From Streptomyces sp. SS1-1 (GTDB lineage Bacteria; Actinomycetota; Actinomycetes; Streptomycetales; Streptomycetaceae), in the NCBI RefSeq assembly GCF_008973465.1, contig NZ_WBXN01000004.1, positions 372,001 through 436,000 of the forward strand: 64,000 nt of DNA, written 5' to 3'. Positions 45,096-53,140 of this stretch are shown in pieces. Numbering within the stretch: position 1 is the stretch's first letter; every line of letters begins with the position of its first letter. Below the pieces are notes generated by a model that saw only the letters and a list, made by a program, of their open reading frames with translations, was not told the origin of the DNA and made no database searches. The position numbers and the translations under genes were made by a program.

Positions 45096-48000
45096 TCAGC
45101 CGCGGGCCCGGAAGTCCCAGGTGCCGTGCACGACCCGGTGGACCGCGAAGCCCCGGTCCATCCGCAGGTACCGGGCCCCCGCGGCGCCGTCACGTCGTCC
45201 GGGCCGCCCGCCGGGACGTGGACCTCGGCGACCGCACCGACCGGCACCTCCACCTCCATCCGGAAACCGGTCGCCGTCCGCTTCCAGGAGACGCCCGCGG
45301 TGCCCCGGACGGTACGGATCGACGTGCGGGCCCAGTCGACGCCCGTCCGGGCGTCCGGCCGTACGGAGAAGGTGGCGTACCCGGCGTCACCGGGCCGCAG
45401 ACCGGCCACGTTCTCGTACAGCCACTGCGCCACGGTGCCCTGGAAGTAGTGGTCGCGGGAGCGGGAGTCCCGTGGCCACATCTCCCACATGGTGTCCGCG
45501 CCGTTCTCCTGCCAGTACCCCCAGCCGGGATAGGTGCGCTGGGTGGCCACGGCGTGGGCGACGTCGGGCCGCCCGCCGTCGCACAGGACCCGCAGCAGCA
45601 CGCTGGTGCCGAGCGCGCCCGTGTCCAGGTGGTTGCCGCGCGCCTCGATGTCCCGCACCAGGCTGTCGAACACCGAGGAGCGGGCGTTCTCCGGCACCAG
45701 GCCGAAGGCGAGGGGGATCGCGTTCGAGGTCTGCCGGTAACCGGGGTCCTTCGCGGTGCGGTAGTGGCCGTCCGGGCCCAGGAACTCCGCGTTCAGGGCG
45801 TCCTTCAGCCGCCCGGCCGCCGTCCGGTAGCGCGTGGCCACGGCGTCGTCGTCCAGCACGTCGGCCATCTCGGCGGTGATCAGCAGCGCCCGGTGCAGAT
45901 ACGCCGTCGCGGTGAGCCGGGTGTCCTCCGGCGGGTTGCCGCCGTAACCGGGGGCCAGGTAGTCGCCCAGCGCGGTGTCGGCGAGGCCGTCGCGGAGTCT
46001 GTTCAGCTCCCAGTCCAGGTAGCGGGTCAGCGCCGTCCAGTGCTCGCGCACGACGCGCTCGTCGCCGTAGACCCGGTAGAGCTCGCGGACGACGAAGGGG
46101 TACACCGTCGTCCACTCGGGGGACGGGCCGAGGTCGCCGTACCCCCAGCCGCCGCTCGGCACGATCACCGGGAGCTGCCCGGCGGAGGTCTGGCTGTCGG
46201 CGAGGTCGCCGAGCCACTTCGCGAGCATGCGGTGCATGGCGAAGGCGTACGTCATCACCGGGGCGCCGAGCTGGGCGTCGCCGGTCCAGCCGTTCTTCTC
46301 GTACACGGGGGTGTCGGTCGGGATGCCGTGCATGTTGTTGAGGATCGTCCGGCGCATGGCCCCGTCGAGCCACTCGTAGAACGGCTCGGAGCACGCGAAG
46401 GAGCTGACCTCCTCGAGCGGGGTGTGCACGAGCCGTCCCAGGATCTGGTCCGTGCGGGGCGCCTCGGGCAGCCCGCCGATCTGGACGTACCGGAAGCCCT
46501 TGTACGAGAAGGAGGGCTCCCAGGTCTCCTCGCCCCGGCCGGCGCAGACGTATTCGTCGCGCTGGAAGCGGCCGGGGACGAGCGGGTTCTCGGCGAAGAC
46601 GGTGCCGTCGTCCTTCAGTTTCTCGCCGTAGGTGAGGGTGACGCGGGTGCCGGCCGGGAGGTTCCGTACGGTGATCCGGGTCCAGCCCGCCATCGTGCGG
46701 CCCATGTCCACGACGTGGTCGCCGGAGGCGTGCCGGGTGATCCGCGCCGGCCGGAACGACTCGACGACCTCGATGCCGTCGTGGGGCTGGGCCTTCAGCC
46801 GCCCCTTCGGCGCCTCCCGGACCTCGGCGGCGCGCCACGTGGAGTCGTCGAAGCCGGGACGGGTCCAGCCGCCGGGCGCACGGCGTGCGTCGTACGTCTC
46901 CCCCGCGTACAGGGAGTTGGAGAGGGTGGGGCCCTCGGTGACGCGCCAGCGTTCGTCGGTGACGACGGTCGTGGTGGAGCCGTCGGGGTGGTCGACCTCC
47001 AGGCGGGCTACGAGGCGGGGCTCGGAGTGCCAGGGCGCCCGGTTCCAGTTCCACGCGTTCGGGGTGGTCATGCCGTAGAACCCGCGGCCCAGGGTCACGC
47101 CGATCGCGTTGGCGCCCCGGCGGACCAGGTCGGTGACGTCGTGGACGGCGTACAGCACCGTCTCGTCGTAGTCGGTGAAGCCGGGGTCGAGCACCTGGCG
47201 TCCGACGCGCCGCCCGTTGATCTCCGCCTCGTGGTACGCGAGACCACTGATCCGCAGACGGGCCCGGAGCACGGGGCGGCGCACCTGGAACTCCCTGCGC
47301 AGCAGGGGTGCGGGCAGTTCGGGTGTGGTGACGGTGACGTCGTTGCCCCAGGGGCCCTGCCCGTAGGGGGCGAGGACGACGGCGGCCGGCCAGCCGGAGT
47401 CGTCGAACGCGGGGCTCTGCCAGTCCTGTTGCTCACTGTCGGCGACCAGCCAGTGGGCGTCCGTGCGCAGTTCGTGCGTCTGTCCCGACGCCGTCTCCAC
47501 GATGAGCCGGACGACGAGACCGGCCGGGTTGTCGGACGGGCCCGGACGGTTGGTGGCCTCGGCGGCGAGCACGAGGTCCCGGCCCGCGCGGACGGCCTCG
47601 GCGGCCTCCTTGGTGACGTCGGCGGTGCGGCCGGCCCGCCAGCCGTCCTGCTGCTCGGGGGCGTGGAGGACGCGGTGGCCGTCGAGGTGGAGGGTGAAGT
47701 CGTCGTCGGCGGTGGCGACGACGGTGGCGCTCACCACGTCGGTGCCGTCGGGCAGTTGGAGGCGCCCGCGGAACCAGCGGGTGCCGAGGGGGGCGTTCCG
47801 GGTGGTGGCGCCGGTCGCCCAGATCCACGAGGCGCCGGTGAGGTCCGGCGGGCGGGGGGTGGCCTCGCCGATCCAGTGGGCGCCCCACTCGTCGGGTGAC
47901 ATCGTTGTCTCGAACCAGCGCGGGGCGCTCCAGGCGGACGCCTCGCCCTCTCCGTCCCAGACCTTGACCCGCCACTCGTACCGGGTGCGGGGCGCGAGCG

Positions 48001-48370
48001 CCGGGCCGCCATAGGGCACGCCCACACTGTCCGCCGAGGTCACCTTGCCCGAGTCCCAGACGAGCGAGCGCCCCCAGTCCTTGCCGCCGGTCCGCACCTG
48101 GACTCGGTAGGCGCTCTGGCGTGCGCCGCGCCCGGGGGACTCGGACTGCCAGGCGAGCAACGGGCGTGCGATGTCGGTGCCGAGGAGGTTCTCCTTGTGC
48201 TCCACGGTGGTCCGGACGATGCGCAGTCCCGTGCCGCCGGCCTGACCGGCTTGACCGGGCGGGGCCGCGGACGCGGAGGCCGTGCCCGCGGCGGACAGGA
48301 GGGGCACGCCCGCCCCTACGGTGCCCGCGGTGGCGCGGAGGAAGGTTCTGCGATCCCAACTTCCCGGCAT
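45096..48370 (-). CDS. Tat-exported GH78 alpha-L-rhamnosidase, frameshifted near 3' end
   Basis: The roughly 1091-residue enzyme has a twin-arginine signal (DRRTFLRATAG), N-terminal Ig-like and jelly-roll domains, and an (alpha/alpha)6 barrel of the GH78 family (YEKNGWTGDAQLGAPV, GWGYWQENGADTMWEMWP). GH78 enzymes remove terminal alpha-L-rhamnose. The frame is intact until a C5 run at 45176-45180; adding one base restores a normal C-terminus (YLRMDRGFAVHRVVHGTWDF) ending at the TGA just before a terminator. Uncorrected, translation runs on to 44936 through the terminator and into the PRC-barrel gene. AAAGGAG lies 6 nt before the ATG. Confidence 0.88.
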
Positions 48371-48391
48371 GCTCGCTCCTTTGGTCGCAGC

Positions 48392-48422
48392 GTCAACTCC
48401 CTTGAGCTGTTGGGGAGTTGAC
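48392..48422. promoter_or_regulatory. 10-bp inverted repeat in GH78 leader
   Basis: GTCAACTCCC and GGGAGTTGAC are perfect arms 11 nt apart, 22 nt upstream of the GH78 start. It could be an operator or a hairpin in the leader RNA. Confidence 0.5.
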
Positions 48423-48437
48423 TGCCCGGCGTTTTAC

Positions 48438-48449
48438 TGAAACGATTCA
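48438..48449. promoter_or_regulatory. TGAAACGATTCA LacI-type operator upstream of GH78
   Basis: The 12-bp near-palindrome TGAA-ACGA-TTCA with a central CG has the form of LacI-family operators. It lies 68 nt upstream of the GH78 start and differs from the AACGTT sites, hinting at a separate regulator located elsewhere. Confidence 0.55.
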
Positions 48450-48534
48450 ATCCGCTGCCTACGGATCCTAGGGGCGGGCTGTGCGCCGCGACAAGGGGTG
48501 TGCACGGGGCGGGCGAGGCTGCGGGGGCCGGAGA

Positions 48535-48822
48535 TCAGCCGAGACCGCGGTGGGCGGCCCACAACTCCCCCGCGCGACCGGCCGCTTCGGAGACCAGGGA
48601 CGCCAACTCCGGCTTGTCGGGCACGGAGAACGAGACATAGGCGCCGCGGCCACCCGCGAGGGGTCTGCCGTACGCCTTCACGGCGAGGTGCCCGTCGGGG
48701 AGGAGCCTCACATTGAGGGTGGTCAGCTTGAACGTCTCACCGCGCCGGGTGTCCGTCCAGCGGAGCTCCTCGGGGATCACGACGTTGATCGCCAGAGCGC
48801 TTACTTCCAGATCGCTGCTCAC
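48535..48822 (-). CDS. Hypothetical protein, 95 aa
   Basis: The small protein is predicted to be beta-rich (INVVIPEELRWTDTRRGETF, VRLLPDGHLAVKAYGRPL, YVSFSVPDKPELASL) with a C-terminal helix. It has no signal peptide or membrane segment. Coding character is good, but I recognise no family or partner gene. It lies between the GH78 and hemerythrin-like genes. Confidence 0.65.
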   Translation of the reverse strand: MSSDLEVSALAINVVIPEELRWTDTRRGETFKLTTLNVRLLPDGHLAVKAYGRPLAGGRGAYVSFSVPDKPELASLVSEAAGRAGELWAAHRGLG

Positions 48823-48883
48823 GGACGGATGATGTCACGCGGCGCGATCACGCCTCGCGTCGCCGGAAGGAACGAGACACGGT

Positions 48884-49555
48884 TCAGCGCAGCCTGCGCC
48901 ACACCCCCACGAGCGCCGCCGTCACGAGCAGCGCGCCGGGGACGGCGAGCGTCTTCCAGGCCGGTGTCGAGGGGCTGAGTCCGAGGGCGTCGCGGGTCCG
49001 GTCGTAGGCGCTCAGGGGTACGCCCGCGATCGCGTTGCCGGGTGGACGGCGGGGGACGACGGGGTGCGGATGGGTCGGTGCCGTCCTGCGGGCGGCCTCC
49101 CAGGCGGACCCGAGCCGGCGCTGCCGCCTGACGTCGACCGCCTCCTGGAGGCGGGGCAGGAGGAGGTCCTCCTCGTCCCTGATGTCCTCGTCGATCAGCG
49201 CGAAGGCCCGCGTGATCTTGTCCTCGCGCTCGGGGCTGCCGGGTGGGAGGCGCTCGATGTCGGTGACGAGATCGTTGATCCGCTGGTGCTCCTCCTCCAC
49301 CCGGGAGGTCAGCTCCTCGCCGTCCGGGACCGAGCGCCGTACGGCCGGCCAGAGCACGGACTCCTCGGCGAACGCGTGGCTGAAGACGAGCTGCACGACG
49401 TCCTTGAGCGCGCGCTCCCCGTCCTCACCCGGCCCGGCCTCCCGGTAGCGGTCCATCAGCCGGGCCATCTCCCGGTGGTCCCGGCGCTGCCGCGCCAGGA
49501 TGCCGTCCGGGCCGCCGAGTTGTTCCTCCGTCTGCTCCGCGATGGTCCTGGTCAT
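48884..49555 (-). CDS. Hemerythrin-domain protein with C-terminal membrane anchor
   Basis: The 223-residue protein has a hemerythrin-like four-helix domain (about 15-140) with candidate iron ligands in QRRDHREM, FSHAFAEESVLWP, VEEEHQRIND and DEEDLLLP. A variable linker and one C-terminal membrane helix (LAVPGALLVTAALVGVW) follow. Such proteins bind O2, NO or iron, or sense redox state. GGGGAG lies 5 nt before the ATG. It is downstream of the second lacI gene. Confidence 0.85.
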   Translation of the reverse strand: MTRTIAEQTEEQLGGPDGILARQRRDHREMARLMDRYREAGPGEDGERALKDVVQLVFSHAFAEESVLWPAVRRSVPDGEELTSRVEEEHQRINDLVTDIERLPPGSPEREDKITRAFALIDEDIRDEEDLLLPRLQEAVDVRRQRRLGSAWEAARRTAPTHPHPVVPRRPPGNAIAGVPLSAYDRTRDALGLSPSTPAWKTLAVPGALLVTAALVGVWRRLR

Positions 49556-49683
49556 CACCACTCCCCTGGGTACCGGCGGTGCCTCACCCGTACGGCCTTG
49601 CCGCGCTCGCCGTCGTCGCCGTACGGACGCGCGGCGAGTACCCGCCGCTTCCGCGCCCCACACGGGCGGGGGCCGCCGGGCGC

Positions 49684-50712
49684 TCACACCTTCGGGGCGC
49701 TGCTCCCCCGCACCTCGAGGTGGTGCGGTACGACGACGTCCAGCGGGGGCACTCCGTTGTCGGGGCTGTAGATGCGGTCGGCGAGGCACTGCAGCGCCCG
49801 TTCGGCGAGCTGCCGCTTGTCGGGGGCGACCGTGGTGAGGGGCGGCTGGGCGTACCGCCCGTCCTCGATGTCGTCGAAGCCGACGACGGCCAGGTCATCG
49901 GGGACGCGCAGTCCGCGTTCATGGGCCACGTGGAGTGCGCCGAGCGCGAGTTCGTCGGTGAACGCGAACACCGCGTCGGGTGCCGCCGACGGGTCGTCGA
50001 GGAGGGCGGCCATGGCCTGCGCGCCGTCCTTGCGGTGGAGCTGGCGGACGGGGCGTTCCAGCGCGTCGTCGACGACGGCGCCCGCGCGGCGCAGGGCGGC
50101 GCGGTAGCCGGCCAGGCGCTGGTCGGCGGTGCCGTTGCGCAGGTGGGGCTGGAGGCCGATGGCGGCGATACGGCGGCGGCCGGCTTCGAGGAGGTGGGTG
50201 GTGGCCTCGTCGGCGGCCGCGACGTTGTCGACGGCGACGCGGTCGGCGAGTCCGCGGGGCGGGCGCTCGCCGAGGAGGACCACGGGCGCGTTGCGTGCGT
50301 GAGTGGTGACCTCCTCAGGGCCGAGGGCCCAGGGGCTGATGATCAGGCCGTCCACGAGCCGGCCCTGGGTGCCGTCGAGGAGGCGCCGTTCGGCCTCGGC
50401 GTCACCGAAGGTCTGGTCGATGATCACGGTCCAGGAGCGCTGCTGCGCGGCCTCCACGATGAGGCTGGCCAGTTCACCGAAGTACGGCGAGTACAGCTCG
50501 GGGACGACGAGGCCTATGAGTCCGGTACGGCCGGCGCGGAGGTTGCGTGCGGCGAGGTTGGGCCGGTAGCCGAGTTCGTCGAGGGCTTGCTGGACGCGCT
50601 GCCGGGTGGCCTCGGCGACGTTGCCCGATCCGCTGACGACGTTCGACACGGTCCGGACCGAGACGCCCGCGAGGGCGGCGACATCTTTCAGGCGACTACT
50701 CACGGTGGCCAT
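49684..50712 (-). CDS. LacI-family regulator of the dioxygenase/sugar porter pair
   Basis: The 342-residue protein has the LacI HTH and hinge (RLKDVAALAGVSVRTVSNVVSG, ELGYRPNLAARNLR) and a sugar-binding domain (GLVVPELYSPYFGELASLIVEAAQ split at the conserved Phe, DGLIISPWALGPEEV). It is close in sequence style to the other LacI protein of the window. It is divergent from the dioxygenase gene across two tandem TGCAACGNTGCA sites. The start may instead be the GTG at 50703, which has a better-spaced ribosome site. Confidence 0.91.
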   Translation of the reverse strand: MATVSSRLKDVAALAGVSVRTVSNVVSGSGNVAEATRQRVQQALDELGYRPNLAARNLRAGRTGLIGLVVPELYSPYFGELASLIVEAAQQRSWTVIIDQTFGDAEAERRLLDGTQGRLVDGLIISPWALGPEEVTTHARNAPVVLLGERPPRGLADRVAVDNVAAADEATTHLLEAGRRRIAAIGLQPHLRNGTADQRLAGYRAALRRAGAVVDDALERPVRQLHRKDGAQAMAALLDDPSAAPDAVFAFTDELALGALHVAHERGLRVPDDLAVVGFDDIEDGRYAQPPLTTVAPDKRQLAERALQCLADRIYSPDNGVPPLDVVVPHHLEVRGSSAPKV

Positions 50713-50758
50713 CCTCGCACGTGTCCGGGGCGATCCGACAAGGTTCCCCGCAGGGTAT

Positions 50759-50782
50759 TGCAACGTTGCATGCAACGCTGCA
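50759..50782. promoter_or_regulatory. Tandem LacI operators TGCAACGTTGCA and TGCAACGCTGCA
   Basis: A perfect 12-bp palindrome (50759-50770) is followed directly by a copy with one change (50771-50782), in the gap between the divergent lacI and dioxygenase genes. Confidence 0.8.
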
Positions 50783-50820
50783 CGATGAGGGGGTTCCATC
50801 GCAGTGCAAGGAGGCACCGA

Positions 50821-51672
50821 ATGACCGCGCACCTGTATCCCGGCGTCGACCCGGCCGCTCTCGACGTCGACGTCCGTCCCGACGTCGAGGCGCTCTACGG
50901 CGACGGGATCACCGCCCGCAAGGGCGCCTTCTCCGTCGCGTGGGCCGACCGGCTGCGCGAGGACGTCGACGCGGCCTTCGAGGAGGCACGGTCCCGCCCG
51001 GGCGGCGCCGTCGGGCGCGGCCCCCACCGCTACTACGTCGAGATCCACCCCGAGCAGATCCGGGGCTTCGTCGAGCTCGTCGACCACCCGTGGGTCCGCT
51101 CGGTGTGCGCCGCGGTGCTCGGCCCCGACTACCGCATCGTGGAGCTCGGCTTCGACGTCCCGCTGGAGGGCGCCGTGAACCAGCCCTGGCACCGGGACTT
51201 CCCGATGCCCGAGGAGACGCGGCGCGAGCGGCGGCTGACCTCGCTGGCCTTCAACGTCACCACCGTGGACACCGCCGAGGACATGGGGCCCTTCGAGATA
51301 GCCCCGGGCACCCAGTGGGACGACAGCCCCGAGTTCGGGCACGGCATGTTCCCGCCCCGCTCGCACTACCCGCGCTACGCCGAGCGCGCGGTGCGCAAGT
51401 ACCCTCAGCGCGGTGACATCTCCGCCCGGAGCGCCCTGACCATCCACCGCGGCACGGCCAACCAGTCGAGCAAGTCGCGTCCGGTCCTGGTCCTCGGCGT
51501 CGACGGACCGGAGGCCACCAACGGCGAGCGGCACGACGCCGCCGTCACGCGCGGCTACTGGGAGGCGCTGCCCGAGCGGGTGCGCCGGCACCTGGACGTC
51601 GCCGTCGTGGACGAGCTGACGCCCGTCACGCAGAAGCACACCATCGAGGGTCTGGTCATGGGCGATGCCTGA
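50821..51672 (+). CDS. Phytanoyl-CoA dioxygenase family protein
   Basis: The 283-residue protein is a Fe(II)/2-oxoglutarate oxygenase of the PhyH type: H124 and D126 (WHRDF) with H209 (TIHRGTANQ) form the iron triad and R220 would bind 2-oxoglutarate. AAGGAGG lies 7 nt before the ATG. It is co-transcribed with a sugar porter and controlled by a LacI regulator, so the substrate is likely a sugar-like or polyol compound rather than a fatty acyl-CoA. The substrate is unknown. Confidence 0.87.
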   Translation: MTAHLYPGVDPAALDVDVRPDVEALYGDGITARKGAFSVAWADRLREDVDAAFEEARSRPGGAVGRGPHRYYVEIHPEQIRGFVELVDHPWVRSVCAAVLGPDYRIVELGFDVPLEGAVNQPWHRDFPMPEETRRERRLTSLAFNVTTVDTAEDMGPFEIAPGTQWDDSPEFGHGMFPPRSHYPRYAERAVRKYPQRGDISARSALTIHRGTANQSSKSRPVLVLGVDGPEATNGERHDAAVTRGYWEALPERVRRHLDVAVVDELTPVTQKHTIEGLVMGDA

Positions 51673-53077
51673 GGCGGCCACCGCCACGCTCACCGAGCCG
51701 GCGGCGCCGGCCCGTCCGCCGCGTCAGGTGTACGCGGTGGCGGCCGTCGCCGCGCTCGGCGGGCTGCTGTTCGGCTACGACACCGGCATCATCTCCGGCG
51801 CGCTGCTGCATCTGCGGGAGGACCTCGGTCTGTCCTCGCGGGGGCAGGAGATCGTCGTCAGCGTCATCCTGGTCGGCGCCATGGTCGGCGCCCTGTGCTC
51901 GGGGCGGCTCGCCGCCCGGCACGGCCGGCGCCGGGTCGTGCTGTGGGTGGCGGTCGTGTTCGCGGCCGGGGCCGCGGCGGCCGCCGTCGCCCCCGGCACC
52001 GGCACGCTGATCGCGGCACGGTTCGTCCTCGGTCTCGCCGTGGGCGGGGCGTCGAACATGGTGCCGGTCTACATCGCGGAGGTGGCGCCGCCCGCCATCC
52101 GCGGCCGGCTGATGGTGCTGTTCCAGCTGATGGTGGCGATCGGGCAGCTGGTCTCCTTCTTCTGCGGCTGGCTGCTGGCCGACACCGGGGGCTGGCGGCT
52201 GATGTTCGGGCTGGCGACCGTACCGGCGGCCGTCCTGGCGTTCGGCATCGTGCGGCTGCCAGAGAGCCCGCGCTGGCTCGTGGAGCAGGGGCGCCGTGAG
52301 GAGGCCCGCCGGGTGCTGCGCGGTCTGCGGTCCCCCGGCACGGACGTCGACGCGGAGATCACCGCGATCGGCGAGGTGTCGTCGGCGCCGACGCGGGACG
52401 GCTGGCGGGCCGTACGCCGGCCCTGGGTGCGCCCCGCGCTGCTGATCGCCGTGGGCGTCGCCGCCTTCTCCCAGCTCACCGGCATCAACGCGGTCGTCTA
52501 CTACGCCCCGGCGATCCTCTCCGACGCGGGCTTCGGCACCTCGGTCGCGCTGCTCACCGGCATCGGCATCGGCACGATGCTGGTGGTGGCCGGGATCGTC
52601 GGCGCGGTCGCGCTGGACGCGGTGGGCCGGCGGCGCACCATGCTGTGGTTCCTGCCCCTGTCGGGGCTGTCCATGGCCGTGCTGGGGCTGGCGTTCCTCG
52701 CGGGCGACTCCCCCGTGCAGCGGTGGGTGGTGATCCTCTCGCTGTTCGCCTACATCCTGTTCAACGGCATCGGCATGCAGTCGGTGGTGTGGGTGATCGC
52801 CCCGGAGATCCTGCCGCTGGGCGTGCGGGGCCCGGCGACGAGCCTGGCCACGGTGTCCGTGTGGGGCTTCGATCTGCTGATCGCCGTCACCGCGCTCACC
52901 GCGATCAACACGATCGGCCGCTCCGGCACGTTCTTCGTGTACGCCGCCATGAACGTGCTCTGCGTGATCTTCGTGGCGCTGAAGGTCCCCGAGACCCGCA
53001 ACCGGTCCCTGGAGGAGATCGAGCGGGCCCTGCGCGCCCCGGGCTCCTTCCGGCGCAACCTGGGCGCCCGCGGCTGA
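51665..53077 (+). CDS. Sugar porter family MFS transporter
   Basis: The 470-residue protein has 12 membrane helices and sugar-porter signatures: GGLLFGYDTGIISGAL, GRLAARHGRRRV, VPVYIAEVAPPAIRGRL and PESPRWLVEQGR, with GINAVVYYAPAI in helix 7. Relatives carry xylose, arabinose, galactose or myo-inositol with H+. It overlaps the dioxygenase gene by 8 nt, so uptake and oxidation of one compound are linked. Confidence 0.9.
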   Translation: MPEAATATLTEPAAPARPPRQVYAVAAVAALGGLLFGYDTGIISGALLHLREDLGLSSRGQEIVVSVILVGAMVGALCSGRLAARHGRRRVVLWVAVVFAAGAAAAAVAPGTGTLIAARFVLGLAVGGASNMVPVYIAEVAPPAIRGRLMVLFQLMVAIGQLVSFFCGWLLADTGGWRLMFGLATVPAAVLAFGIVRLPESPRWLVEQGRREEARRVLRGLRSPGTDVDAEITAIGEVSSAPTRDGWRAVRRPWVRPALLIAVGVAAFSQLTGINAVVYYAPAILSDAGFGTSVALLTGIGIGTMLVVAGIVGAVALDAVGRRRTMLWFLPLSGLSMAVLGLAFLAGDSPVQRWVVILSLFAYILFNGIGMQSVVWVIAPEILPLGVRGPATSLATVSVWGFDLLIAVTALTAINTIGRSGTFFVYAAMNVLCVIFVALKVPETRNRSLEEIERALRAPGSFRRNLGARG

Positions 53078-53087
53078 ACCAGGACGT

Positions 53088-53128
53088 ACGGCGGCGCCGG
53101 ACGCGGTGATCGCGTCCGGCGCCGCCGT
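53088..53128. terminator. Perfect 18-bp bidirectional terminator
   Basis: An 18-bp perfect stem (starting ACGGCGGCGCC) with a 5-nt loop lies between the convergent sugar porter and oxidoreductase genes. Confidence 0.9.
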
Positions 53129-53140
53129 GTGTACCGTGTG

